The notes beneath the pieces are model-generated. The model was given only the letters and a program-made list of their open reading frames with translations, ran no database searches and had not been told where the DNA came from. This document shows positions 17,232 through 26,022 of a DNA stretch of 64,000 nucleotides, piece by piece (position 1 is the first letter of the stretch; the number at the start of each line of letters is the position of its first letter). The stretch is taken from positions 91,523 through 155,522 of the forward strand of contig NZ_JABFAO010000010.1 of the NCBI RefSeq assembly GCF_017168235.1, given 5' to 3'. The DNA is from Rhodococcus sp. KRD197 (GTDB lineage: Bacteria; Actinomycetota; Actinomycetes; Mycobacteriales; Mycobacteriaceae). Both the position numbers and the translations under genes were made by a program.

Positions 17232-17810
17232 GTGCTGCTTTCCGACCGCGACATCCGAGCCGAAGTATCCGCCGGCAACCTGGGCATCGACCCGTTCGAC
17301 GCCTCGATGGTTCAGCCGTCGAGCGTCGACGTGCGGCTCGACAAGCTCTTTCGCGTCTTCAACAACACCCGATACACCCACATCGATCCGTCGAAACAGC
17401 AGGACGAGCTGACCTCTCTCGTCGAACCGGCCGAGGGTGAACCGTTCGTGCTGCACCCCGGGGAGTTCGTACTCGGGTCGACACTCGAGCTCACCACGCT
17501 TCCCGACTACCTGGCCGGGCGGCTCGAGGGCAAGAGCTCACTCGGGCGACTCGGCCTGCTGACGCACTCGACGGCCGGATTCATCGACCCGGGATTCAGC
17601 GGCCACATCACCCTCGAGCTGTCCAATGTGGCGAACCTGCCGATCACCCTGTGGCCAGGGATGAAGATCGGTCAGCTGTGCCTGTTCCGGTTGTCGAGTC
17701 CGTCCGAGCACCCGTACGGAAGCGCCTCGGTGGGGTCGAAGTACCAGGGGCAACGGGGCCCGACACCGTCGAAGGCATACCTGAACTTCGTTCGGTCACC
17801 CACCGACTGA
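17232..17810 (+). CDS. dcd: dCTP deaminase, dUMP-forming (bifunctional deaminase/dUTPase type)
   Basis: 192 residues from GTG 17232 ([22 protein letters not shown]). [11 protein letters not shown] at the N end, [20 protein letters not shown] with the catalytic Glu and Ser, [16 protein letters not shown], and [20 protein letters not shown] at the C-terminal lid. These match the actinobacterial enzyme that both deaminates dCTP and removes diphosphate to give dUMP for thymidylate synthesis. Full length and adjacent to tRNA-Gly, as in Mycobacterium. Confidence 0.96.
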   Translation: MLLSDRDIRAEVSAGNLGIDPFDASMVQPSSVDVRLDKLFRVFNNTRYTHIDPSKQQDELTSLVEPAEGEPFVLHPGEFVLGSTLELTTLPDYLAGRLEGKSSLGRLGLLTHSTAGFIDPGFSGHITLELSNVANLPITLWPGMKIGQLCLFRLSSPSEHPYGSASVGSKYQGQRGPTPSKAYLNFVRSPTD

Positions 17811-17917
17811 GCCGTCGAAAGGTCTTTTCCGGAGCCCGCAACATGGTGCGTTCCCGGTTTTGGCGGTAGCCTTGGCGCTTGCCGAAGTGGGTCGGGACCT
17901 ACCGGAGCGGGGTTTCG

Positions 17918-19333
17918 ATGTCTGCCGTACTGGGCGCATCCCTCGGAGTGGCAGGGCTGCGTGCGGTGTCGATGGACCTGTCCGTGTCCCAGCACCTGTC
18001 CGCGTCCCAGGAACTGTCTGCGGAGCAACCGCACAGCACCGAGTCTTTTTTGCAGCCAGCGCAGTCGCCCGAGGACCCATGGGGTTCGGTCACCTGGTCC
18101 GTGCACCGACTTGCGCGTGAGCAGAACGTTTCCACCACCGCTGTCCTCGCGCTGCGCGAGAAGAACCCCGCCGAGGCCTATGGCGTCGAATACTCCGACG
18201 GTCTGGCGCTCGTCACCGATATCGGATCGCAGATCGGCGCGCTGCAAGAACTGGGCGAGATCGTCAGTGAACGCACGGTCGCACTGTTCGACGTCGGTGC
18301 CGGTGGCGTCACCGTCTCCGTCGTCGACGTCGAGTCCGGTCGCGTCCACGCAAGTCGACGCAGCGCCGTGCTGTCCGGGGATGCCTGCGACGCCGCGATA
18401 AGCACCTTCCTCCTCGGTACCGAACCGGACCGGTCCGAGGAGCGGACCTCGATGATCGAGGCAGTGTGCGCGGCCAAAGAACAGCTCTCCTCCGTCACCG
18501 CCGTCGAGCTGCCCGGGCCGTTCCCCGGTGGAAGTGTGGTTCTGCATCGGTCGGAACTCGACTCACTCATCCGCGAGAACGTGCGCGGCGCCGTCGCCCT
18601 GGCACGTTCGGTGTTCGCGGACAGCCCACGCGTGGACGCACTGTATGCGGTCGGCGGGGGCGCCAACATGCAGATTGTCCGGCAGATCTTGTTCGACACG
18701 ATCGAAGTGCCGATCTTCGTGCCACGCCGACCGGAAATGCTCGCCGCCCGCGGAGCCGTCGGACTGGCGCGGGGGTTCGCAGCCATGCCCGCTGCCAGCC
18801 ACCCCAGGGGCTCCTCGGACCGACCCCGGCACAGTGACACCTCGTCACGACGAATCACGCGGCTGCGACGTTCTCGCTACCTCGGCGGGGCCGTCATCGC
18901 GATGGCCGCGGGTGGTGTCGCCGGGGCGGCGGGGACCACGTCGAATGGGCCCGACGCGTCCCCGGTGGTCGAATTCACTCCTGTGATCACCGTCTCCGAA
19001 GTCGAGACGTCCCCAGCGCTGCCGCCGGCCGCACCCTCGTCCGATGCAGTGTCGGTGACGCCAACCGTGCTGCCGACCTCACCTGTCAGTGACATTCCCT
19101 CAGCCCCCTCGTATCGGGAGTCCAGCGCCGAACAGGCCGAGCCCACCGCGGACGTGACCACGACAGTTCGGCGGCAGCGCGAAACGAGCACCCCTACGAC
19201 GACCTCGTCGCCGGAGACCACCACGCGCGAAACCCGGACGCGTGAGAGCGATCCGGTCACGACCGCCCCTCCTGATACCACGAGGACGACGACCGTTACC
19301 ACCGCAGCGCCGATCGCGACGCGAGGGCGATGA
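17918..19333 (+). CDS. Membrane-anchored Hsp70/actin-fold ATPase-like protein A
   Basis: 471 residues from ATG 17918 (GGAG upstream). Residues 1-300 have the Hsp70-type actin fold: phosphate-1 strand MSAVLGASLGVAGLRAVSMD, phosphate-2 loop ALFDVGAGGVTVSVVDV near residue 122, and adenosine motif YAVGGGANMQIVRQI near 243. ELPGPFPGGSVVLHRSELDS mirrors DnaK 'ELSSG...I...EF'. No substrate-binding domain follows; instead a predicted helix (YLGGAVIAMAAGGVAGAAG, about 322-340) and a Thr/Pro/Ser-rich tail of about 130 residues, likely outside the cell. First of three Hsp70-like genes here. Function unknown. Confidence 0.82.
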   Translation: MSAVLGASLGVAGLRAVSMDLSVSQHLSASQELSAEQPHSTESFLQPAQSPEDPWGSVTWSVHRLAREQNVSTTAVLALREKNPAEAYGVEYSDGLALVTDIGSQIGALQELGEIVSERTVALFDVGAGGVTVSVVDVESGRVHASRRSAVLSGDACDAAISTFLLGTEPDRSEERTSMIEAVCAAKEQLSSVTAVELPGPFPGGSVVLHRSELDSLIRENVRGAVALARSVFADSPRVDALYAVGGGANMQIVRQILFDTIEVPIFVPRRPEMLAARGAVGLARGFAAMPAASHPRGSSDRPRHSDTSSRRITRLRRSRYLGGAVIAMAAGGVAGAAGTTSNGPDASPVVEFTPVITVSEVETSPALPPAAPSSDAVSVTPTVLPTSPVSDIPSAPSYRESSAEQAEPTADVTTTVRRQRETSTPTTTSSPETTTRETRTRESDPVTTAPPDTTRTTTVTTAAPIATRGR

Positions 19334-19373
19334 TTGCTGGCGGTTGTTCACATTTTTCCGGCACACTCCTCTC

Positions 19374-20822
19374 ATGGCTTCGATACAGACCGAGCGCGAG
19401 GACAAATTCGACGCGGACTCAGAACTCGTCCTACCTTCGCTGGAGAAAGTGATTCCCGAGGACGGGTCCGTGGAGACCTCGGAAGTGCAGTTGATCAGCA
19501 CGTACTTCGACACCGAGGACCTCGACCTCCTTGCTCGCGGTATCACGGTGCGGCGTCGGCGCGGAGACACCGACACCGGATGGCACGCGAAAGTCCCAGC
19601 AGACAAGGCGCGCACCGAAATTCGACTGCCACTCGGAACGGGTGAGGATTCGTCCGTCCCGCACGAAATGGAAAGCCTTCTCGTCGGGGCCGCACTCGGC
19701 AAGCCGTTGGCTCGGGTGGCGACGCTGACATCGCTGCGACGCGCGCACCGCCTGCTCGATCGAGACGGGTCCGTGGTCGCCGAGATCGCCGACGACACAG
19801 TCACCGTCGATCTCGCCGGAGCCGACGGTCACGGCTGGCGTGAATGGGAAGTCGAACTCGGACCGGCCGGGTCGGAGTCGACATTGAAGCGCGTGGGCAA
19901 AGCGCTCGTCGCCGCCGGGGCAGTGCGCAGCGCGCACTCGTCCAAACTGCATCGCGCCCTCAAATCCGATTCCGAGCCCGCCCACACCGGAGCGTTGGGC
20001 GTCGTCGCGGAGTACCTCGACCAGCAAACGCAAGCCATCTTCGCCGGGGACGTCTACCTTCGCCGCGGCATGGATCCCATCCACTCGACTCGCGTGGCGA
20101 TTCGCCGCTACCGCAGTACGCTCCGCGTCTTCGGCGACGTCTTCGACGAGGATCGCGCCGTCCAACTCGATGCCGAACTGACCTGGTACGCGAGCGTGCT
20201 CGGTGAGGTTCGCGACCGCCAGGTCTTGCGCGCCCGATTCTCCGAGTCCGTGCACGACATGCCGGATCATCTGCTGCTCGGCCCAGTCGCCGCCCGAATC
20301 GAGAACGACTTGCTGGCCGCGCAGATCCGAGCCCGTGAAGCGATTGCCACCGAACTCGACGGGGATCGCTATCGGGTCTTGCTCGCGCAGCTGCGTGAGT
20401 ACTCTCGTGGGCTACCCATCGCCGAGGGCGCCTCGAAGACCACTGAAGGCGATCTCGACAAAATGGCGCGGAAGGCGGAAAAGAAGGCCGCCAAGCGCGT
20501 CGCACAGGCCATCGACGGCGGCGAGGTAGAGGCGATGCATCGGGCCCGCAAAGCGGCAAAACGCGCCCGCTACGCCGCGGAACTGGTCAAGCCCATCGTC
20601 GGGAAGAAGGCGGCGAAGACGCGAATCGAGCGGTTCACGTCCGTGCAGGAGATCCTCGGAGAGCACCAGGACGCAGTGGTGGCGGCCGCGGCACTGCTCG
20701 AACTCGGACGCACAGCAGGTGTGACGCCGGGTGAGAACGGTTTCTCGTTCGGCCTGCTCTACGCGAGAGAACTGCAGGCCGCCAGCGACGCCAGGGCCGA
20801 AATCGCTGCGTTCGATCTCTAG
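19374..20822 (+). CDS. CYTH and CHAD domain protein
   Basis: 482 residues from ATG 19374. Residues about 1-200 are a CYTH (triphosphate tunnel) domain: EREDKFDADSEL, STYFDTEDLDLLARGITVRRR, WHAKVPADKARTEIR, and WREWEVELG alternating charged strands. Residues about 215-480 are a CHAD domain: DPIHSTRVAIRRYRSTLRVF and EAMHRARKAAKRARYAAELV, the His/Arg/Lys-rich helices that bind polyphosphate. The CYTH half may hydrolyse triphosphate or bind polyphosphate. It lies 40 bases after the first Hsp70-like gene and 111 bases before the next, so the three may share function. Confidence 0.92.
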   Translation: MASIQTEREDKFDADSELVLPSLEKVIPEDGSVETSEVQLISTYFDTEDLDLLARGITVRRRRGDTDTGWHAKVPADKARTEIRLPLGTGEDSSVPHEMESLLVGAALGKPLARVATLTSLRRAHRLLDRDGSVVAEIADDTVTVDLAGADGHGWREWEVELGPAGSESTLKRVGKALVAAGAVRSAHSSKLHRALKSDSEPAHTGALGVVAEYLDQQTQAIFAGDVYLRRGMDPIHSTRVAIRRYRSTLRVFGDVFDEDRAVQLDAELTWYASVLGEVRDRQVLRARFSESVHDMPDHLLLGPVAARIENDLLAAQIRAREAIATELDGDRYRVLLAQLREYSRGLPIAEGASKTTEGDLDKMARKAEKKAAKRVAQAIDGGEVEAMHRARKAAKRARYAAELVKPIVGKKAAKTRIERFTSVQEILGEHQDAVVAAAALLELGRTAGVTPGENGFSFGLLYARELQAASDARAEIAAFDL

Positions 20823-20933
20823 GAATTACGGATTTCCTCGGTACGGGGTAACCTCATCGCCGAACAAACCGACTGATTGTCCGCATTCTCTGCGGGGGGC
20901 GGTGTCCGACGAAACCGGGGGAGTGCAACAGCC

Positions 20934-21902
20934 ATGCGTATTGCATTGGGCGTGCACGTCAGCACGTACGAGGTGACGGCGTCGCTCGTCGACACCTCGC
21001 TCCCTGAGCTTGGCCCCGTCGCCAGTCGGATCGTCCCTGTGGCCACTGCGCCCGGTGGAATCGGCGGCGCGGTCTCCGCCGCTCTCGGGTTCATGCGAGT
21101 ACAGGCGATGCAGAACGACCTGCACGTGGACGGCGCTGCTGTGGTCTGCGAAAACGCGCTGCAACGCGAAATCATCGCCGACGCGTTGGCCGAGAGCGAG
21201 TCGACGCCGCCGCTCGTCGTCGATATTTTTCACGAGAGTTTGTCGGATGCGTTCACCCCGGATGTCAGCGCTGCCCTGCTTGTCGGTGAGGTGCAGCCGC
21301 TCGCTGCTCCCGCGCCTTCGCGCGTGGAACACCGCAGCACATGGCCCGTCGCCGCGGTGGGGGCCTGTGTGCTGGCCACGCTGGGCGGCGTCACCGCGTG
21401 GGCGATGACCTCGCAACCGGCAAGCGAGTCGACCCCGACCAACGAAATGGTCTACCCGTCGGGCGCAGCCGGCGCGACGGCCGACCCGGAGCGTGTGGTC
21501 GCGCCCGAGCCCGCGCCGGCCCCTATTGATCCGGCCGAACCCGAAGGGGTCGGTGCCGACGTCGTCCCCGGTTACGCGTCGGGCGCCGGTGCGGTGCTGG
21601 TGCCGCCGGTGGTCGAGCCGACCGTCGGACCGCCCTTTTCGACGACGCCAGGCAATCCCGTGAAGCCCCCCACCGCGACCAGCGACCCCACGACTCCTGG
21701 TGGTGGGTCAGGTCCGGTGGACCCCAAACCTGATCCCAAACCTGATCCGACGCCCGATCCGACGCCCGATCCGACAACGGATCCGACGCCCGATCCGACA
21801 ACTGATCCGACGGAGAGCCCCACCGAGGAGCCCGAACCGTCGGACGAGGTCACTGCCGAGCCCACCGTCGAAGCGCCCGAATCGACGACAGAGGCCGAGT
21901 AG
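20934..21902 (+). CDS. Truncated Hsp70-like membrane protein B with repetitive Pro/Asp/Thr tail
   Basis: 322 residues from ATG 20934. Residues 1-125 look like only the first lobe of an actin fold: MRIALGVHVSTYEVTASLVD aligns in character with the phosphate-1 hairpin of its neighbours, and AALLVGEVQPLA with the end of the lobe; the phosphate-2 and adenosine loops are absent, so ATP binding is unlikely. A transmembrane helix (AAVGACVLATLGGVTAWAM, about 140-158) is followed by an exported tail ending in PDPKPDP/TPDPTPDP repeats. Function unknown; context with the other Hsp70-like genes is the best clue. Confidence 0.72.
   Translation: MRIALGVHVSTYEVTASLVDTSLPELGPVASRIVPVATAPGGIGGAVSAALGFMRVQAMQNDLHVDGAAVVCENALQREIIADALAESESTPPLVVDIFHESLSDAFTPDVSAALLVGEVQPLAAPAPSRVEHRSTWPVAAVGACVLATLGGVTAWAMTSQPASESTPTNEMVYPSGAAGATADPERVVAPEPAPAPIDPAEPEGVGADVVPGYASGAGAVLVPPVVEPTVGPPFSTTPGNPVKPPTATSDPTTPGGGSGPVDPKPDPKPDPTPDPTPDPTTDPTPDPTTDPTESPTEEPEPSDEVTAEPTVEAPESTTEAE
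21722..21815 (+). repeat. 12-bp tandem repeats coding Pro-Asp-Pro-Thr/Lys
   Basis: Seven or so copies of a unit close to GATCCGACGCCC, coding PDPK/PDPT in the tail of protein B. Low-complexity coding repeat able to vary in length without frameshift. Confidence 0.85.
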
Positions 21903-22020
21903 TCACCCGATAGCTCAAACAAACCTGAGGATTGTAAATTGGCCCATTAGCCTACCCAAGGGTGGGTGATGACGATACGATCCGACGGTCGGAATGCCTG
22001 CTGTCGAAGCCGAGGAAGCC

Positions 22021-22983
22021 ATGAAAACGGTGTTGGGAGTCTCTGTCGGCTCCACCACAGCTCGAGCTGCCGCCCTCGCGATCGCCGACGAATCAGTGTG
22101 CTCGGCTGGAGTCGTCCGATCCTTCGGGGCAGCCGGCCAGGTCGCCGCAGCAGTCCAACTCCTCGAAACGACGGCCGCAGCCCAACACGTCGTCCCCGCC
22201 GACCGTGTCATTGCCGTCCCCGACGACCCCGCTGGACGCGCGAAGCGCTCGGCCTTCGCGATGCACGAGGCCGAACGGTTCACCGTGGTGTCGGAACTGG
22301 GTGCGCAACTACGCTTCCTTCGCGGCACCGGTCAACTTGATGGAATCCGCACCGTCGCCGTGTGCGATATCGGGGCTTCGGGCACGACGGTGTCCCTCGC
22401 TGAACCCGCGACGGGCCGCGTCCTGATCTCTCGACGGACAACACTGTTCGGCGGAAAGGTGTGCGACGACGCCGTCCGCGACTATCTGCTGTCGACGTAC
22501 GGGGCCGACGAGCTGGTGTCGAGCAGCGGAGTCGACGCACTCATGGTGGCGATCGGTCTCGCGCGCGAACAATTATCGAGCCTACGCGTGGCCGAGATCC
22601 CCGGGCCGTTCGTCGCTGGAGCTGTTCGGTTGTGGCGTAGCTCTTTCGACGAGATCGTCGAGTCAGCGGTCCGCTACATAGAGGGCTGGACCGCCAGCGT
22701 CATCGTCGACGCGCCCCAGTCAGTGAACGCGCTCGTGATGGTCGGTGGGTGCGCGCACCTGCCGATATTGCGTCGCGTCCTCAGACGCGATCTCAGGCTG
22801 CCGGTGCTCGTTCCCAACATGCCCGAATCGCTCACCGCACACGGGGCGGCGTTGCTCGCATCCGACGCAGCACGGCGCCGGACGCGTCGCCCGCTCGTGT
22901 CGGTCAAGACGATCGAAGCTCCGCCGACCACCTACGGCACTCCGACGTACGGCCCGATGGCCCGCCATCGCAGCAGCGCCTGA
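22021..22983 (+). CDS. Soluble Hsp70/actin-fold ATPase-like protein C
   Basis: 320 residues from ATG 22021, with GAGGAAG just upstream. Complete set of actin-fold motifs: phosphate-1 MKTVLGVSVGSTTARAAALA, phosphate-2 AVCDIGASGTTVSLAEP near residue 113, and adenosine LVMVGGCAHLPILRRVL near 240. IGLAREQLSSLRVAEIPGPF recalls the DnaK 'A.EKAK..LS' helix. Unlike protein A it has no membrane helix or long tail; it ends in a short basic segment RRRTRRPLVSVKT. It is the best candidate for a nucleotide-binding partner of proteins A and B (inference). Confidence 0.8.
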   Translation: MKTVLGVSVGSTTARAAALAIADESVCSAGVVRSFGAAGQVAAAVQLLETTAAAQHVVPADRVIAVPDDPAGRAKRSAFAMHEAERFTVVSELGAQLRFLRGTGQLDGIRTVAVCDIGASGTTVSLAEPATGRVLISRRTTLFGGKVCDDAVRDYLLSTYGADELVSSSGVDALMVAIGLAREQLSSLRVAEIPGPFVAGAVRLWRSSFDEIVESAVRYIEGWTASVIVDAPQSVNALVMVGGCAHLPILRRVLRRDLRLPVLVPNMPESLTAHGAALLASDAARRRTRRPLVSVKTIEAPPTTYGTPTYGPMARHRSSA

Positions 22984-23086
22984 ACACTATGGTCCTCGCC
23001 CAGACTTACAGAGGCATGCCTATGACGTTGCACAAGCTCGAGGGTGCGCATGTACTCGGGACGTCCCGACCGGTAGGTTGCCACGA

Positions 23087-24142
23087 ATGAGTGAGAACGT
23101 GGCAGCAACCGAGAACTTCGACCCGGCCGAGCATGTTCGGGCCATGATCGGCCGTCACTACCGCACCGCCGACTACTACGAGGTCGGCCGCGAGAAGGTT
23201 CGCGAATACGCGCGGGCGGTGCAGGACTTCAACCCGCTGCACTGGGACGGCGACGCGGCCAAAGCCCTCGGCCATAGCAATGTGATCGCTCCGCTCACCT
23301 TCATGTCGCTCGTTGGAACGCTCGCGCAGCGACGCCTGCTGGAAAAGATCGCCGTCGGGTTCGACCTCAGCCAGATGTTGCAGACGGATCAGATCCTCGA
23401 GTTCTACCAGCCGATCGTTGCCGGCGACCAGCTGTACTGCGATGTCTCCCTCGATTCCTACCGGGAAGTGATGGGCAAGGACATGATGGTCACCAAGAAC
23501 ATCGTGTCCAACCAACGCAACGAGCTGGTCGAGATCACGTACACCACGCTGCTGATCGGCCGGGACGGCGATGTCGACAAAGGGATCATCGAGGCCGCCG
23601 AGAGTCTCGTCATGCATGGCGCGACCACGATGGCCGCGCGAGCGAGTGCATCGGACCACGACGACGAGGAGCAGGTCGAGCACCCACCTCTGATGACCGT
23701 GGACCACCGCTCGGCGCCGTCGGTGAAGTTCGAGGACGTATCTGTCGGAGATACCCTGCCGGGTAAGACGTTCCGCCTCACGCGCGGCGACCTCGTCAAC
23801 TACGCGGGTGTTGCCGGCGACGCCAACCCCATTCACTGGAGCGAAAAGTTCGCCAAACTCATCGATCTGGACAATGTTCTCGCCCATGGCATGCTCACGA
23901 TGGGACTGGGCGGCGGCTACATCACGGAGTGGCTGGGTGATCCGGGCGCGGTGAAGGACTACACGGTGCGATTCACTGCGCCGATTCCTGTCGACACGCA
24001 CAGGGCAGCCGAAATCGAATTCGGGGGCAAGATCAAGTCGCTCGACACCGAGGCGCGTACCGCTGTCATCGCGCTCAGCGCAACGTTCGAGGGAAAGCGC
24101 ATCTTCGGTCACCGCGCGACGGCGACGGTTCAGCTGGCCTGA
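23087..24142 (+). CDS. Fused MaoC-type (R)-hydroxyacyl dehydratase / enoyl hydratase
   Basis: 351 residues from ATG 23087. Two hot-dog folds: N-terminal FAS1-like dehydratase domain (DYYEVGREKVREYARAVQDFNPLHWD, residues about 25-55) and C-terminal MaoC domain (KTFRLTRGDLVNYAGVAGDANPIHWSE, about 226-252) holding the catalytic D-x-x-x-x-H hydratase motif; HGMLTMGLGGGYITEWLG follows. The arrangement is a HadA/HadB-like fusion, probably reversible hydration of trans-2-enoyl-CoA/ACP to (R)-3-hydroxyacyl. Role in fatty-acid or mycolate metabolism is inferred from family. Confidence 0.88.
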   Translation: MSENVAATENFDPAEHVRAMIGRHYRTADYYEVGREKVREYARAVQDFNPLHWDGDAAKALGHSNVIAPLTFMSLVGTLAQRRLLEKIAVGFDLSQMLQTDQILEFYQPIVAGDQLYCDVSLDSYREVMGKDMMVTKNIVSNQRNELVEITYTTLLIGRDGDVDKGIIEAAESLVMHGATTMAARASASDHDDEEQVEHPPLMTVDHRSAPSVKFEDVSVGDTLPGKTFRLTRGDLVNYAGVAGDANPIHWSEKFAKLIDLDNVLAHGMLTMGLGGGYITEWLGDPGAVKDYTVRFTAPIPVDTHRAAEIEFGGKIKSLDTEARTAVIALSATFEGKRIFGHRATATVQLA

Positions 24143-24678
24143 CAGGGTCGGCGTCCACGGCCGCCGAGGTGTGCAGGGGGTTTGGGTAGCGGGTGATCCT
24201 CCGGTGCCAACGGCTGGGTGTCTCGCCGCTGCCGCGAACTGGCCCAGGTGATGCGGTGACCGGACTGTGTGGCGTCGCTGCCGACAACAGGTCGGAGAGC
24301 TCTGTGCCGTCGCATGACCTGGCACTCGGTTCTCGCACGTCAGTTGACTCCCGGTGCAGATGGTGGACCTCGGCCCGGGTGCGGTGTGTGACTCGCGTGG
24401 GCGAGTGTGGCGCGTCGGTCCTTAGGCGCTGTGGTTGTGTCTTCGGGGTTTTCGTCGTCGGTGGTAGCTGGGGATGGGTTGTTGGTGGGGGTCGGTTTCG
24501 GCGGATCGCCCCGGGGGGGTGGGGTACGACCAGTGCTCGGGCACAACGAGGTGCCGTCCGCCAATCTACATTCTTCTGGTGAAAATGCCAGCGGCGGGGA
24601 GATGTCTTTCCCGTCACGCGAGGCGGCGTTTTCCCTACTCAGCGGTCAGTTGCAGGCCTGGCCGAACATGAACGGGCT
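24143..24678. other. Gene-free 536-bp region, strand-biased G-rich
   Basis: Between the convergent dehydratase and aminotransferase genes. The plus strand is unusually G-rich (runs such as GGTTGTTGGTGGGGG and CCCCGGGGGGGTGGGG near 24480-24530). Possible frames on either strand are Pro/Thr/Arg-rich without domain character. I see no gene, and only a suspicion of decayed coding sequence. Confidence 0.45.
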
Positions 24679-25932
24679 CTACTGCGCGTACGACGCCAGG
24701 AAGTTGCCGAATCGCTCGATTGCCTCCGACAGGTCACGGGCCCAGGGCAGCGTCACGATGCGAATGTGATCGTGCCCAGGCCAGTTGAATCCGGTGCCTT
24801 GGACGACGAGGATCTTCTCCTGCAGCAGCAGATCCTGGACGAGCTTCTCGTCGTCGTAGATCTCGTGCACCTCCGGATCGAGGCGCGGGAAGGCATAGAG
24901 CGCACCACGTGGTTTGACGCACGAGACGCCCGGGATCGCGTTGAGCTTCTCCCATGCGACATCCCGTTGTTCGAGTAGGCGGCCACCGGGCAGGATCAGA
25001 TCCTCGATGCTCTGATGTCCACCGAGCGCGACCTGAATGGCGTGCTGAGCGGGCACATTGGGGCACAGTCGGGTGGAGGCGAGCAGGTCGATCCCCTCGA
25101 TGAAGCCGGCGGCATGCTCTTTCGGCCCGGTGATCGCGAGCCAACCGGAGCGGTAGCCCGCGACACGGTAGGCCTTGGACAGCCCGTTGTACGTCAGGCA
25201 CAGCAGGTCTGGAGCGAGGCTCGCGAGCGAGATGTGTTCGGCGTCGTCGTAGAGAATCCGGTCGTAGATCTCGTCGGCCAACAACAGCAGCTGATGCTTG
25301 CGGGCCAGCTCGACGATGCCCTCGAGTACCTCCTTCGAGTAGACGGCGCCGGTCGGGTTGTTGGGGTTGATCACCAGCAGCGCGACGGTCTTCGGCGTGA
25401 TCTTCGATTCGATGTCGGCGAGATCCGGGTTCCACCCGTTTTCCTCGTCGCACAGGTAGTGCACGGCCTTGCCCCCGGACAGCGTGGTCATCGCCGTCCA
25501 CAGTGGGTAGTCCGGCGCCGGGATCAGAACCTCGTCGCCATCGTCGAGCAGCGCCTGCATGGTCATCGTGATGAGCTCGGAGACCCCGTTGCCGAGGTAG
25601 ATGTCATCGACGTCCAGTTCGGGGAAACCGGGTTCCAGCTCGTACCGGGTGACGATCGCGCGGCGCGCGGAGAGAATGCCCTTGGACTCGGAGTAGCCCT
25701 GCGCGTACGGCAGCGCGGCGATCATGTCGCGGACGATGACGTCGGGGGCCTCGAAGCCGAACGGCGCGGGATTGCCGATGTTGAGCTTGAGAATGCGGTG
25801 GCCTTCCGCCTCCAGCCGCGCGGCATGGGCGTGCACCGGACCGCGGATCTCGTACAGCACGTTCTGGAGCTTCGTCGACTGCGAAAGAGTGCGGTGTCGA
25901 ACGGGGTGGTGGATCGTCTGCGGATGGCTCAC
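24679..25932 (-). CDS. Pyridoxal-phosphate aminotransferase, AspC/AlaA-like
   Basis: 417 residues, class I/II fold. YSESKGILSARRAIVTRYE, GNGVSELITMTMQALLDDGD, VLIPAPDYPLWT, INPNNPTGAVYSKEVLEGI (PLP-ring Asn), LLADEIYDRILYDD (Asp and Tyr) and the Schiff-base lysine in TYNGLSKAYRVAGYRSGW are all present. Nearly colinear with mycobacterial Rv0337c (AspC), which is next to the same Fe-S oxidoreductase there. Probable glutamate-pyruvate or glutamate-oxaloacetate transamination. GTG 25932 is the only plausible start; the purine-rich GGGAGG sits unusually close to it. Confidence 0.93.
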   Translation of the reverse strand: MSHPQTIHHPVRHRTLSQSTKLQNVLYEIRGPVHAHAARLEAEGHRILKLNIGNPAPFGFEAPDVIVRDMIAALPYAQGYSESKGILSARRAIVTRYELEPGFPELDVDDIYLGNGVSELITMTMQALLDDGDEVLIPAPDYPLWTAMTTLSGGKAVHYLCDEENGWNPDLADIESKITPKTVALLVINPNNPTGAVYSKEVLEGIVELARKHQLLLLADEIYDRILYDDAEHISLASLAPDLLCLTYNGLSKAYRVAGYRSGWLAITGPKEHAAGFIEGIDLLASTRLCPNVPAQHAIQVALGGHQSIEDLILPGGRLLEQRDVAWEKLNAIPGVSCVKPRGALYAFPRLDPEVHEIYDDEKLVQDLLLQEKILVVQGTGFNWPGHDHIRIVTLPWARDLSEAIERFGNFLASYAQ

Positions 25933-26022
25933 CCTCCCATGGTGCCAGGTGCGTCCCGGCCGACGCGAGCCATATTCGATCGAGGGCGCTGGCTGTCGGT
26001 GGTCGGTGACACAATCGTGGCT

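Noticed and set aside
21722..21815. CRISPR-like array in the 12-bp repeats
   Set aside because: Units are contiguous, in frame and without spacers; they code PDPT repeats.
24143..24678. Remnant of a 13E12/DUF222-type repeat protein or a C-rich small RNA
   Set aside because: C/G runs and Pro/Thr-rich frames are suggestive, but no HNH motif, defined hairpin pair or terminator could be shown.
25015..26022. Plus-strand 336-codon extension ahead of the SRAP gene
   Set aside because: It is antisense to the aminotransferase; the SRAP protein must start at MCGR because Cys2 is catalytic.
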